From the NCBI RefSeq assembly GCF_004123835.1, contig NZ_MZMU01000012.1:558001-622000 (forward strand): DNA of 64,000 nucleotides. Direction: 5' to 3'. The notes beneath the pieces were generated by a model, which saw only the letters and a program-made list of their open reading frames with translations, did no database searches and was not told the DNA's origin. The stretch comes from Rhizobium leguminosarum. Lineage in GTDB: Bacteria > Pseudomonadota > Alphaproteobacteria > Rhizobiales > Rhizobiaceae. Positions 17,466-26,672 of the stretch are shown piece after piece. A program made the position numbers and the translations under genes. Position 1 is the first letter of the stretch. Each line of letters begins with the position of its first letter.

Positions 17466-18605
17466 ATGAACACGACATCAGAACATGACCGAGACCTTGC
17501 CGCCAAGCTGAGATCGCTTTCGATCGAGCCCGCGGCCTTCAAGACGGAACCGCCGGATCGTCAGACCCGGCGGCGGGTGATCCCAGGAGCAATGCTGGCC
17601 CTTGTCGCGACGGCATCGCTGGCGGTGGCGCTTCTCTATCGGCCCGATACGCTGGAGCGCATCGAGACTGTGCTTGCGGGTCTCATAGGCAAGGACGAGG
17701 CCGCGATATCCGTCAATGGAACCGACGTGCCCGCCGCCGGTCCTATCCGGGCTCTGCCCTCCAATAATCCAGCGGACAGGGCATTGCCGTCCCGGGAAGT
17801 CACCGGTTCCGGCTACGTCGTGGCACCCGATATCGCCACCATCTTCTCCAAATATGAGGGCCGGATCGTTGCCGTCGAGGTCGAGGCGGGCGACAGGATC
17901 GTCACAGGCCAGGTGCTGGTGCGGCTCGATGATGCCGGCGCCCGCTTTGCGCTTCAGGGAGCCGAGATCGTCCGGCAATCGGCGGAGTTGGCGCTGGCGG
18001 CGAAGACTATTGAATTGGTGCAGGCGCGGTCTTCCCTCACGCGCACCGAGCGGCTGGCCGGGCGCGATGCGATGTCGGCGCAGACGCTGGAGGAGGCGAA
18101 GACGGCGTTCGACACTGCCGAAAATGCCGCCCTGCAGGCACGGCAGGACGTGGCCAAGGCGGATCTCGATATCGACAGGGCGCGCGAGCAGGTGGAAGCG
18201 CTGACCGTCCGGGCGCCGATATCAGGCACCGTCACGCGGCTTACCGCACATGTTGGCGACACCGTGCTGTCGAGAGAGGACAGCGTCCGGGAGAATGAAA
18301 GCCTGCTTGCGATTGCGGATATGGCAACCATGGTCATCGATGCCGACGTGGCCGAGGCGAATATCGCGTTGATGCGGTCGGGCTTGCGTGGCGAGGCGGT
18401 GCTCGACGGCTTTCCCGACCGGCCCTTTGCGGTCGAAGTATCGAAGATCGCGCCAATGATTTCGCGGGAGAAGGGGACAGTGACGCTACGCCTGGCACTC
18501 TCCTCGCCGCCGTCAGACATGCGTCCCGCCATGGCCGCGCGCATCCGCCTTCTGGTGGGTGAGGCCGGGGTTAGCACAGACCATCAGCAAGGAGCAGAGC
18601 GATGA
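17466..18605 (+). CDS. HlyD/MacA-type periplasmic adaptor
   Basis: 379 residues. A cytoplasmic N-terminus is followed by one membrane helix (about 40-58) and a periplasmic part. A biotinyl-lipoyl half motif (GRIVAVEVEAGDRIVTGQVLVRLDD, about 130-155) opens a coiled-coil hairpin (about 160-245), closed by the second lipoyl half (TVRAPISGTVTRLTAHVGD) and a beta-barrel domain. This is the membrane-fusion protein that links an inner-membrane ABC transporter to an outer-membrane channel. It overlaps the ATPase gene by 4 bp. No outer-membrane TolC gene is in the operon. Confidence 0.9.
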   Translation: MNTTSEHDRDLAAKLRSLSIEPAAFKTEPPDRQTRRRVIPGAMLALVATASLAVALLYRPDTLERIETVLAGLIGKDEAAISVNGTDVPAAGPIRALPSNNPADRALPSREVTGSGYVVAPDIATIFSKYEGRIVAVEVEAGDRIVTGQVLVRLDDAGARFALQGAEIVRQSAELALAAKTIELVQARSSLTRTERLAGRDAMSAQTLEEAKTAFDTAENAALQARQDVAKADLDIDRAREQVEALTVRAPISGTVTRLTAHVGDTVLSREDSVRENESLLAIADMATMVIDADVAEANIALMRSGLRGEAVLDGFPDRPFAVEVSKIAPMISREKGTVTLRLALSSPPSDMRPAMAARIRLLVGEAGVSTDHQQGAER

Positions 18606-19300
18606 CCGACACTCAAGAACCCTATATCGCGCTTCGCGGTGTCAGGAAGGCATTCAGGATCGGCGCGGAGACGATCCCGATCTTTTCCGGGCTCGACCTT
18701 TCCATTGCACGCGGCGATTTCGTCGCTGTCATGGGGCCGTCGGGTTCGGGGAAATCGACGCTGCTCAACATGCTCGGCGGCATTGACAGCCCCGACGGAG
18801 GGGAGATCAGGATCGGCCGCAGCCATCTCGAGCAGATGGGCGAAGGCGCCAGAGCCGCCTGGCGCGCACACAGCATGGGCATCGTCTTCCAGTTCTACAA
18901 CCTGCTGCCGATGCTGAATGCGGGCGAGAATATCGAGCTGCCGCTGCTGTTGAAGCCGCTCAAGCGCAAGGAGCGGCGGGCGCGCGTTGAGACCGTCATG
19001 GATCTGGTCGGGCTCTCCGGGCGGCAGCGGCAGTTTCCATCCAGCATGTCCGGCGGGCAGCAGCAGCGCGTCGGCATCGCCCGCGCCATCGTCGGCGATC
19101 CCGACCTTTTACTCTGCGACGAACCGACCGGCGATCTCGACCGGAAATCGGCCAATGATATCCTCGAGATGCTGGGCTTTCTCAATCGCGAGCTTCAGAA
19201 GACCATCATCATGGTCACGCATGATCCCGAGGCCGCCTCCTTCGCTCGGCGCACGCTGCATCTCAACAAGGGCGAATTCGCCGAGGGGGCAGGCCGATGA
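18602..19300 (+). CDS. ABC transporter ATP-binding protein (LolD/MacB type)
   Basis: 232 residues. Walker A GPSGSGKST near 45-53, Q-loop in FQFYNLLP, signature SGGQQQR near 148-154, Walker B LLLCDEPTGDLD near 168-179 and the switch His in MVTHDPE. The short length and the GDLD after Walker B are typical of the MacB/LolD/FtsE group that energises mechanotransmission exporters. ATGA overlap with the adaptor gene upstream and with the permease downstream shows tight coupling. Confidence 0.93.
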   Translation: MTDTQEPYIALRGVRKAFRIGAETIPIFSGLDLSIARGDFVAVMGPSGSGKSTLLNMLGGIDSPDGGEIRIGRSHLEQMGEGARAAWRAHSMGIVFQFYNLLPMLNAGENIELPLLLKPLKRKERRARVETVMDLVGLSGRQRQFPSSMSGGQQQRVGIARAIVGDPDLLLCDEPTGDLDRKSANDILEMLGFLNRELQKTIIMVTHDPEAASFARRTLHLNKGEFAEGAGR

Positions 19301-20436
19301 CCTTCTTCGAACTGATGCGGCGCAATGCCTGGCGCAAACGGCTGCGCGCCGTGCTGCTGATGTTTTCCGTCGGCATCGCCTTCCTGATCTATGGGCTGAC
19401 GGCGAGCTTCGTCAGCGGCAGCCAGGGGGCGGCAGGGGCCAGCGACAATCTGCTCGGCGTCTTCAACAAATCGGGCCGGGGGCTGCCGCTGCCCTTCGCC
19501 TATCTGAACAGGATCGCGGACGATGGCGATGTCGCCGCCGTCGCCTATACCGCGCGCATGCGCGGTTTCGTCGAAGTCGCGAAGAATGTGGTTGTCGTCA
19601 GCGCCGTCGATCCGAGCACGATTGCCGCCGCCAATGGCAAGGAGCTCGGGCTGACGCCGGAGCTGATCGCGGCGCTGGAGGAGGGCGGCGACCGGGTGCT
19701 GGTTGGCAGGGCGTTGGCGGAGGCGCAGGGCTGGTCGGTCGGCCAGCGCATCGGCGTCACCAGCCAGGTCATGAAGGAGGACGGCAGCCGTGATTGGAGC
19801 TTCGTGATCGCGGGTATCTTCGAGGGGGCCGATGCCAGCACCGACACCTATTTTATGCTCGCTCGCTACGACACGATCAACGCGGCCCGCGCCCGCGACA
19901 AGGATACGGTCGACGCCTTCGTGGTGCGCCCGCGCGAGGGCGTTTCATCAGGCCTGCTTGCGGCGCGAATCGACGCGCTCTTCGCCAATTCGGCGGCTCA
20001 GACCAGGACGCAATCGGAAAAGCAGTTCCTCGAGGCCTTTCTCCGGCAATTCGCCGATGTCGGTCTGATCGTCGGCCTCGTGGTCGGCGCCGCCTTCGTG
20101 ACGATCCTGATGATCGCTGTGAACACCATGCTCTTTGCCGTGAGGGAACGCCGCTTCGAAATCGGCGTCATGAAAGTGCTCGGCTTTTCCGGCGGGCGGA
20201 TCATGGCGCTCATCCTCGGCGAGACGCTGTTCATCTTCGCCGTCGGCGGCGCGGGCGGGCTCATTCTCGCCAAGCTCGCGACGCTTTCGATCGGGCCGGC
20301 ATTCGGTCTCGTCTTCAGCGCCGAGGTGCTGCTGAAATCCGTCGCCATCATTGCCGGTCTCGGCCTCATGACCGGCCTGTTGCCCGCCTTCAGCGCCATT
20401 CGCCTGCCCATCGTCAACGCCTTCAGAACGAGATAG
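19297..20436 (+). CDS. ABC transporter permease, FtsX/MacB type, first
   Basis: 379 residues. One N-terminal helix (about 18-38), a large periplasmic domain (about 40-255), then three helices in the C-terminal 130 residues with the FtsX core (ERRFEIGVMKVLGFSGGRIMALI). It overlaps the ATPase gene by 4 bp and ends 4 bp before a second permease, so the transporter is a heterodimer. The substrate is unknown; MacB relatives export peptides, lipids or macrolides. Confidence 0.9.
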   Translation: MTFFELMRRNAWRKRLRAVLLMFSVGIAFLIYGLTASFVSGSQGAAGASDNLLGVFNKSGRGLPLPFAYLNRIADDGDVAAVAYTARMRGFVEVAKNVVVVSAVDPSTIAAANGKELGLTPELIAALEEGGDRVLVGRALAEAQGWSVGQRIGVTSQVMKEDGSRDWSFVIAGIFEGADASTDTYFMLARYDTINAARARDKDTVDAFVVRPREGVSSGLLAARIDALFANSAAQTRTQSEKQFLEAFLRQFADVGLIVGLVVGAAFVTILMIAVNTMLFAVRERRFEIGVMKVLGFSGGRIMALILGETLFIFAVGGAGGLILAKLATLSIGPAFGLVFSAEVLLKSVAIIAGLGLMTGLLPAFSAIRLPIVNAFRTR

Positions 20437-20440
20437 TCGA

Positions 20441-21652
20441 ATGTCATCAACGCTCAAGCAGATCTTTCTCATGATCAGAGTCAACCTCGGCAGCCTGCCG
20501 CGGCGGTTGGCGATCTCGTTGTCGATGGTGCTCTCGGTCGCCCTCGTCGTGGCGGTGCTCGCAGGCTTCCTGGCGATGGCGCGCGGCTTCGAGGCCGCGC
20601 TTGCCGGGGCAGGCTCGCCCGATGTCGCCGTCATTCTCGGCGGCGGCACCAACCAGGAGACCGGCTCGGATGTGCCGGCCGAGGCGATCCGCACCCTTGC
20701 CGCCGTGAGCGGCGACACGGGGATTGCCGGCGACGGTGCGGGCGGGCTGATGCTATCGCGCGAGACCGTCGTTCCCGTCGATATCAGGGCAAGCGACGGT
20801 GCCGACCAGACGTTGTCGCTGAGGGGCATGGACGTGGCAGGCCCGGGCTTGCGCGAGCGCGCCCGGCTTTCTGAAGGTCGGCTGTTTTCGCCCGGCGCCC
20901 GCGAGATCGTCGTTGGGGCCCGCATCGCTCAGACTTTCTCCGGCTTTGCCGTCGGTGAGACGGTGCGCCTCGGCGCGGTCGACTGGAGGGTCGCCGGCCA
21001 TTTCACCTCAGTCGGCAGCGCCTTCGAATCCGAGATCTGGGCGGATCTGGAAGCGGTGCAATCGGCCTTCGACCGGCTTGGGCAAGTGCAGAGCCTGCGG
21101 GTGCGGCTCGATGGCGGGAACGATGCCGCGAGCGCATTGGCGACGTTGCGTGCGCGCCTGTCCGGTCTCTCCGGTCCGCCGCTCTCTGCCGTCTCCGAGG
21201 CCGATCTCTATGCCGCGCAGGCCGAGCGCATTGAGAGCCTTATCCGCCTGTTCGGCTGGCCGATTGCGCTTTTGATGGCGGTCGGCGCCACGGCCGGGGC
21301 GCTGAATACGATGATGAGCTCAGTCTCCGACCGGACCGTCGAGATCGCTACACTGCGGCTGCTCGGTTTCGGCCGCCTGCCGGCCTTTGCCGCGACCTGG
21401 ATCGAGGCCGTGCTGCTTTCCGTCGCGGGTGCGGCGTTCGGCATCCTCGCCTCACGTCTTGCCTTCGACGGCTGGCAGGCAAGCACGATGGGCGCCAACA
21501 ACACCAAGATGGCCTTCCAGCTCGACGTCACCCCTGACGTCATCCTGACTGCGGGTTTGCTGGGTCTTGCGATCGGCATCATCGGCGGCGCGCTGCCGGC
21601 GCTTGCGGCGACGCGGTTGCCGCTGAGGGCTGCGTTACAGGCGAGGGGGTGA
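20441..21652 (+). CDS. ABC transporter permease, FtsX/MacB type, second
   Basis: 403 residues with the same plan as the previous gene: an N-terminal helix (about 20-45), a periplasmic domain (about 50-270) and three C-terminal helices. The FtsX signature appears as DRTVEIATLRLLGFGRLPAFAATWIEA. It is the last gene of the four-gene adaptor-ATPase-permease-permease operon. Divergence from the first permease shows an old duplication, not a recent one. Confidence 0.9.
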   Translation: MSSTLKQIFLMIRVNLGSLPRRLAISLSMVLSVALVVAVLAGFLAMARGFEAALAGAGSPDVAVILGGGTNQETGSDVPAEAIRTLAAVSGDTGIAGDGAGGLMLSRETVVPVDIRASDGADQTLSLRGMDVAGPGLRERARLSEGRLFSPGAREIVVGARIAQTFSGFAVGETVRLGAVDWRVAGHFTSVGSAFESEIWADLEAVQSAFDRLGQVQSLRVRLDGGNDAASALATLRARLSGLSGPPLSAVSEADLYAAQAERIESLIRLFGWPIALLMAVGATAGALNTMMSSVSDRTVEIATLRLLGFGRLPAFAATWIEAVLLSVAGAAFGILASRLAFDGWQASTMGANNTKMAFQLDVTPDVILTAGLLGLAIGIIGGALPALAATRLPLRAALQARG

Positions 21653-21667
21653 AATCGCGCCGCGGTC

Positions 21668-21730
21668 ATCACCCGCCCTCGTCCTTCGAGGCTCCGGCCT
21701 TTGGCCTGCGCACCTCAGGATGAGGGCTGA
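21668..21730. repeat. RIME-like intergenic element, module 2 copy
   Basis: Begins TCACCCGCCCTCGTCC and ends CACCTCAGGATGAGGGCTGA. It forms a long hairpin directly after the export operon, where it could end or protect the transcript. Related to 17271-17370. Confidence 0.7.
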
Positions 21731-21769
21731 TCGGTGTGCCTTGCTGTCTAACCGCATTCCGAGGTGCGA

Positions 21770-21823
21770 CCTCTCTCCAGCCTCATCCTGAGGTGCCCCG
21801 CAGGGGCCTCGAAGGACGGGGCT
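21770..21823. repeat. RIME-like intergenic element, module 1 copy
   Basis: Near-identical to 17177-17230: CCTCTCTCCAGCC, TCATCCTGAGG, GCCCCGCAGGGGC hairpin, GAAGGACGGGGCT. Confidence 0.75.
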
Positions 21824-22119
21824 TGGCCGCTGCGGTTAGTCGGAGTGCCGTGCCGCCAGCCGTCAAGGAACGATGCGAAGCCTCGGATTTATGCAATTAC
21901 AGTGCCAAAAGTTTTTCGGACAGGTTGCAGCTTTCCGGCATCGTATCAGACCCTGCGCGATTGCCTGTGGAATAAGGCCCGCGAGCCCGCCCTCTGCCCC
22001 ATTGACAACATCTTATCGCCTTCTTGCCGTGGCCGGTTGCCCCCGCCGCATCCGATCGGCCGATCCTGGTCGATCCCGGCGGCGACATAGCGATCCGACG
22101 AACAGGGCAACATGGCGAT
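21824..22119 (+). other. Upstream region of the first beta-helix gene, no gene seen
   Basis: Together with the repeats this makes a 467-bp gap. The last 100 bp resemble the DNA before the second beta-helix gene (CCGCATCCGATC and GGCGATATG are shared), so the promoter region was duplicated with the gene. No ORF with a convincing start was seen. Confidence 0.4.
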
Positions 22120-23607
22120 ATGACAGTCTACTATGTGAACTCAGCAACTGGCTCCGACCGCAACAGCGGAACGGGCCAGAAATCGGCTTTTGAGACTTTG
22201 TCCAAAGTGGAATCCTTGAAGCTGAAACCCGGCGACAGCGTGCTCCTTGCCAAGGGGAGCGTGTTCAACGAGCAGTTCGATGTCAAATATTCCGGCAGCG
22301 AGAGTGCGCCGATCAAGATCGGCAGTTACGGGACGGGTGCGGCACCCGTCATCCACAGCAGCGGCGACGGCATCCACAGTCTCTATGCCTCGAACATCGT
22401 CATCGAGAACCTGAAGATATCGAATACCGGCGGTGCGGGCATCTATGGCGGCAGTGTCACGAACTGGACGGTCCGCGACGTCGAGATCGCCAAGACGGGA
22501 TTGTCGGAAAACGCAGGCGCCGTCACCTTCCGGAGCAGCAAGAACGTGACGGTCGAAGACAGCAAGATATCGGGCGTCAAAGGCGACGGCTTCTGGATCG
22601 AAAAGGTCGCCGGCGTCAAGCTTCTCAACAACACCGTCACCAGCGCGAGCGGCTCGACGGCCGATGCCGTGCAGATGAATGACAGCAGCAATATTCTGAT
22701 CAAGGGCAATCATCTCGACCAGACGCATGCCAGCAGCCCCAAGGGCGTGATCGCGCTGGTGCGGGACACGAATGTCGTGGTCGAGGACAATGTGCTCACC
22801 GGCGGCGGCTTCGGCATCAGCGCGCAGGCGGGCAAGAACGTTGCCATCCGCGACAATGACATATCCGGATATCACGGTTACAGCTGGTCCTTCGCCGTCG
22901 GTCTCGGCGACCAGGGCAATGCGCGGGACTATGATATTTCAGGCAACCATATTCATGACGGCGCGTGGGGCGTTGCCGTCAGCGGGCCCATCGGTGCCAG
23001 CTATAGCCGCACGAATATCAAGGTTCACGACAACGTCTTCGACGACCTCTCACAGGCGGCGCTGAAGGTCGACAGGCCGGCATCCGGCTCCTTCACCAAC
23101 AATACGATCGAGACCGGCACCAAGGCCACCAGCATATCGCCGGCCATTGCCGACGCGCATACCTTCACCGTCAAAGGCAACCATACGGTCGCCAATGTCG
23201 AGACCGCGCTGGCAAGCCCGGTTGCGAAGACCGCGGCAGTCACGGAGGCCTCCGCGGATCCGGCGGTTGTCGCCGTCCATGACAATTTGAAGATCTTTAC
23301 CGATACGGGCGACGCCCATCGCGGCAATCTCCTCGAAAACGACAGCTCGGACAATGACACCCTGGTGCTGCGCCGCTTCGGGGACGAAACCGTCGGCAAG
23401 CACGGCCTGACGCTGACCGGCGAATACGGTGAGATCCACGTGGACCGGGAAGGCAACTATGCCTACACTCTCGATGAAACGAAACTCCCTGACCATAGCG
23501 GACATGTGAGCGAGTCGTTCAGCTACGGGATCAACGATGGAACCTCGCATCATAGCGACGGGGATACGCTGACCGTCTTCATCCACCTGGATGGCTTGCT
23601 GAGCTGA
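22120..23607 (+). CDS. Right-handed parallel beta-helix protein with C-terminal VCBS-like domain, copy 1
   Basis: 495 residues from the ATG at 22120; the frame is open upstream to 22024, but the paralogue at 24051 aligns from here (both begin M-x-x-YYVN). Residues about 20-360 show short beta-helix repeats with Asn ladders and PbH1 coils (NIVIENLKISNTGG; NVTVEDSKISGVKG), the fold of pectate lyases and alginate epimerases. Residues about 400-495 form a cadherin/VCBS-like domain (NLLENDSSDNDTLVLRRF; GTSHHSDGDTLTVFIH). There is no signal peptide. A cell-surface or polysaccharide-active protein secreted through a type I (PrsDE-like) system is likely but inferred. Confidence 0.85.
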   Translation: MTVYYVNSATGSDRNSGTGQKSAFETLSKVESLKLKPGDSVLLAKGSVFNEQFDVKYSGSESAPIKIGSYGTGAAPVIHSSGDGIHSLYASNIVIENLKISNTGGAGIYGGSVTNWTVRDVEIAKTGLSENAGAVTFRSSKNVTVEDSKISGVKGDGFWIEKVAGVKLLNNTVTSASGSTADAVQMNDSSNILIKGNHLDQTHASSPKGVIALVRDTNVVVEDNVLTGGGFGISAQAGKNVAIRDNDISGYHGYSWSFAVGLGDQGNARDYDISGNHIHDGAWGVAVSGPIGASYSRTNIKVHDNVFDDLSQAALKVDRPASGSFTNNTIETGTKATSISPAIADAHTFTVKGNHTVANVETALASPVAKTAAVTEASADPAVVAVHDNLKIFTDTGDAHRGNLLENDSSDNDTLVLRRFGDETVGKHGLTLTGEYGEIHVDREGNYAYTLDETKLPDHSGHVSESFSYGINDGTSHHSDGDTLTVFIHLDGLLS

Positions 23608-24050
23608 GGTGAGGCTGCCGGGAGCGGCGCTATGCCGGGAGGCGTTCCTTCCGAGGAAGCGTTGCTCTTGCCATCAAATGGCTCCGCAGTGTCCCTCATC
23701 CGGCTGCCGCCGGGTGAGGGTAAGGGGCTGCAATGCGGCCTCAACCTTTCCGGCTTGCGACTGACCTGAAACAGGACGTCTCACCTCTGCGACCATACGT
23801 CGCCGAGGGTACGATTATCGTTCATTCACCTTTCGGTCGTTATTTAGTAGATTGTTTTCGTATAAGTTGTCATTTCCAGGATACCGCCTCCGCCAGGCGT
23901 TCTCGAGACCAAGGCAGGCCCACAGGGTCTGCCAACCGTCGTGAGGGCAATATCGAAGGCCTTTAGACATGGCCTTTAGCCCCGACCGCATCCGATCCAC
24001 GCGTCGCAGCCGATTCAGACGGCTGCGCGGCATTTCGAGAACAAGGCGAT
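23608..24050 (+). other. Gap between the two beta-helix genes, no gene seen
   Basis: 443 bp. A CCTCATCCGGCTGCCGCCGGGTGAGGG hairpin at about 23694-23722 may terminate the first gene. The middle (23800-23880) is AT-rich, with TTATTTAGTAGATTG, and probably holds the promoter of the second gene. The last 60 bp resemble the upstream DNA of the first gene. Confidence 0.4.
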
Positions 24051-25544
24051 ATGGCAATCTATTATGTGAATCCAGCGATAGGCTCCAACAGCAACAATGG
24101 AACGAGCGAGGATACGCCGTTTTCGTCGTTCTGGGCGGTGGAAAACTTGAAACTGCAGCCGGGCGACAGCGTGCTGCTCGCCGCCGGAAGCGTGTTCAAC
24201 GATCAGCTTGACCTTAAATACTCCGGCAGCGTTGCGGCTCCGATTACGATCGGCAGTTATGGTGTCGGCGATGCGCCGGTCATCCATAGCCCCAACGACG
24301 GCATCCACAGCCTCTATGCATCGAACATCGTCATCGAGAACATCAAGATCTCCGACACCGGCGGCGCGGCCATCTATGGCGGCAGTGTTTCGAACTGGAC
24401 GGTCCGAAACGTCGAGGTCGATCACACCGGACTGGCGGGCAAGTCGGGTTCGATCACCTTCCGGACCGGCTCGAACATCACCATCGAAAACAGCACGATC
24501 AACGACGTGAACGGCGACGGCGTCTGGATCGAAAAAGTCAACGGCGTCAATTTTCTCAACAACACCGTCACCAACGCCCACGGCACCGCGGCAGATGCCG
24601 TCCAGATGAACGACAGCAGCAATATCGTGATCAGCGGCAATTACCTCGACCAGACAGGCGCCGCTACGCCGAAGGGCGTCATCGCGCTCGTTCGGTCCGT
24701 AAATGCCTTGGTCGAGGACAACGCGATTATCGGTGGTGGCTTCGGGATCGGCGCACAAGCCGGCACCAACGTCGCTATCCACGACAACGATATTTCAGGC
24801 TATGGCGGCTACAGCTGGTCCTACGCCATCGGTCTCGGCGACCAGGGCAATACGCGGGACTACGATATATCGGGCAACTATATCCATGACGGCGCATGGG
24901 GCGTGGTGGTCAGTGCCGCCGGCACGACCAGTTATGTTCGCGAGGGTATCGAGATCCACAACAACGTCTTCGACGACCTGTCTCAGGCAGCGCTGAAGGT
25001 CGACAGGCCGGCATCCGGCTCCTTCCACGACAATGTCATCGCCAGCGATATCAGGCCCTACAGCATATCTCCCGCCATCATCGCCGCGAACACCTTTCCC
25101 GTCAGCAACAACACGACGCTCGACGAGGCCCAGGCGACGATGCTTGCGAGCAGCGATAGTCTCGCGGTCGGCGATACGACGCACACGGACACGGCGCCTG
25201 CGCTTGTCGCAACGCATGACAGCCTGAAAATCTCCTCCGATCTGGATGGCGCCCATTACGGCAATCTCCTCGAAAACGACAGCTCGGCCAATGGAACCCT
25301 GCTGCTTCGCCGCTTCGAGGGCGAATTCGTCGACAAGGACGGCGTGACGCTGACCGGCCAATACGGCACCATCCATGTCGACAGTGACGGCGATTACACC
25401 TATACGGCCGATGCGGCAAAGCTCGCCGGACTCAGCGGAGACGTGAGCGACACCTTCCACTACAAGATCTCCGATGGGACTTCGCTGCATTTCGACACGG
25501 ATACGTTGATCGTCTCCATCCATGTGGATGACCTGCTGAGCTGA
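24051..25544 (+). CDS. Right-handed parallel beta-helix protein with VCBS-like domain, copy 2
   Basis: 497 residues, clearly paralogous to the protein at 22120 along its whole length, including the beta-helix coils (GGSVSNWTVRNVEV; DAVQMNDSSNIVI) and the C-terminal domain (NLLENDSSANGTLLLRRF ... DDLLS). Identity is strong in the coils and lower in the loop at about 330-400. Both end in DGLLS/DDLLS, a hydrophobic tail suited to a type I secretion signal. Same role expected. Tandem duplication has left two functional-looking genes. Confidence 0.85.
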   Translation: MAIYYVNPAIGSNSNNGTSEDTPFSSFWAVENLKLQPGDSVLLAAGSVFNDQLDLKYSGSVAAPITIGSYGVGDAPVIHSPNDGIHSLYASNIVIENIKISDTGGAAIYGGSVSNWTVRNVEVDHTGLAGKSGSITFRTGSNITIENSTINDVNGDGVWIEKVNGVNFLNNTVTNAHGTAADAVQMNDSSNIVISGNYLDQTGAATPKGVIALVRSVNALVEDNAIIGGGFGIGAQAGTNVAIHDNDISGYGGYSWSYAIGLGDQGNTRDYDISGNYIHDGAWGVVVSAAGTTSYVREGIEIHNNVFDDLSQAALKVDRPASGSFHDNVIASDIRPYSISPAIIAANTFPVSNNTTLDEAQATMLASSDSLAVGDTTHTDTAPALVATHDSLKISSDLDGAHYGNLLENDSSANGTLLLRRFEGEFVDKDGVTLTGQYGTIHVDSDGDYTYTADAAKLAGLSGDVSDTFHYKISDGTSLHFDTDTLIVSIHVDDLLS

Positions 25545-25610
25545 TGGGGATGCCGGCAGCAAATGGCGTTGCATCATCGCGGCGGCAGTCCGCCCGGCAC
25601 TTGCGAAGTC

Positions 25611-25892
25611 TCATTGATCGCCGAGCAGGATCCTGATGACGTCGACTTCGATTTCCGCGCAGATGATTTCATATTCGGTGATGATTGCGGGATCGGCCGA
25701 TCTATCCCGGCGCATGCGATCGAGGACGACGCAGGCTTCGCCGTAGGCGCCACATAATTCATAAAGATGAGGCTGGCTCGCCGCAACTGCTCTGATCGTT
25801 GCCCGCGTCGCAGGCAGCCTCATCATCAGCCTGGCCAGCCCCTGTTCCGCGGCTTGCCGGGTGAGGTAGGCTACGCCTTCTTTCCTGACCAT
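25611..25892 (-). CDS. Hypothetical protein
   Basis: 93 residues, no recognised family. Predicted helical and slightly acidic at the C-terminus (EYEIICAEIEVDVIRILLGD), basic at the N-terminus (MVRKEGVAYLTRQ), no membrane helix. GAGGA lies 7 nt before the ATG at 25892. It is convergent with the second beta-helix gene and stands apart from the NrsF gene by 136 bp. Confidence 0.6.
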   Translation of the reverse strand: MVRKEGVAYLTRQAAEQGLARLMMRLPATRATIRAVAASQPHLYELCGAYGEACVVLDRMRRDRSADPAIITEYEIICAEIEVDVIRILLGDQ

Positions 25893-26027
25893 GCCGTCAT
25901 TCCTCGCTGCCTGTGTTTTCCTATTCAGGGGTACGCAAGACTCATCCCCTCACTAGTACGCAGGAATGCTGCATCTGGTTTCATGCCGGATGAAGGATTA
26001 GTGGCGCAGTGCCGCAAACAGCCGGTG

Positions 26028-26672
26028 CTACCAGCGCAGGAGGCGGGGGCCGAGCAGCGCGCCGATTGCACCGGTCAAGAGGATGCCGAGCGAATACCAG
26101 AGGGTCACGAAGGGCAGGCCGTTTTCCGTGCAGAACCAGGAATAGACCCAGGCGCCGGATGCGCCGGCGGCAATACCGGCGATGAAGCCTGTGATGCCGA
26201 GGTTGCTCGGGGCGCCGCCACGGAGAACCCAGGTATTTGCGATCAGGATCGGCATGGCAAAGGCAAAGATCAGCAGCGGGCAATGTAGGGCGGAGGAGCC
26301 GAGCACCAGCACGGGGTAGCTTGCGGCCGGCGACAAAGCGAGCTGAATGACCGCCATGACGGCGAGGGCGAGTACGATGGCCGCGGCAATCCCGAAAAAG
26401 CGGCCTTCCGAGCCATCCGGCCGGGACAGGCGGTAAGCGGCTGCGAAGGCGGCGATTGCGAGCAGGGCGTTGTAGGCGGACTTGATCCAGAAGACCGGCA
26501 GCATCAGCGCCTCTGCCATATCGGTGCGAAGGCCGAAAACGATGAGCATCAGCAAGAGTGAGATCGCCAGGGCGGGTAGGACGGCGAGCACGAAGCGGCG
26601 TTCGAGCGCATGTCTCGGCACCGGCTTCAGATCCCGGACAAGGCTGTCGATCACGTCCTCAGTCTCTCTCAC
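26028..26672 (-). CDS. nrsF: NrsF-type membrane anti-sigma factor (DUF1109)
   Basis: 214 residues, the family length. Starts with GTG at 26672, whose GTGA overlaps the sigma factor stop TGA; upstream open frame is the shadow of the sigma gene. A short cytoplasmic N-terminus (DVIDSLVRDLKPVPRHALERRF) precedes six membrane helices, as in NrsF of Caulobacter. It is expected to hold SigF at the membrane until a redox or metal stress signal arrives. Cysteines near the membrane surface (CPLLIF, FCTENG) match the Cys-based sensing known for the family. Confidence 0.9.
   Translation of the reverse strand: MRETEDVIDSLVRDLKPVPRHALERRFVLAVLPALAISLLLMLIVFGLRTDMAEALMLPVFWIKSAYNALLAIAAFAAAYRLSRPDGSEGRFFGIAAAIVLALAVMAVIQLALSPAASYPVLVLGSSALHCPLLIFAFAMPILIANTWVLRGGAPSNLGITGFIAGIAAGASGAWVYSWFCTENGLPFVTLWYSLGILLTGAIGALLGPRLLRW

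Noticed and set aside
22024..22119. N-terminal extension of the first beta-helix protein
   Set aside because: The tandem paralogue aligns from the ATG at 22120, and the extension is Pro/Arg-rich without a ribosome site or signal peptide.
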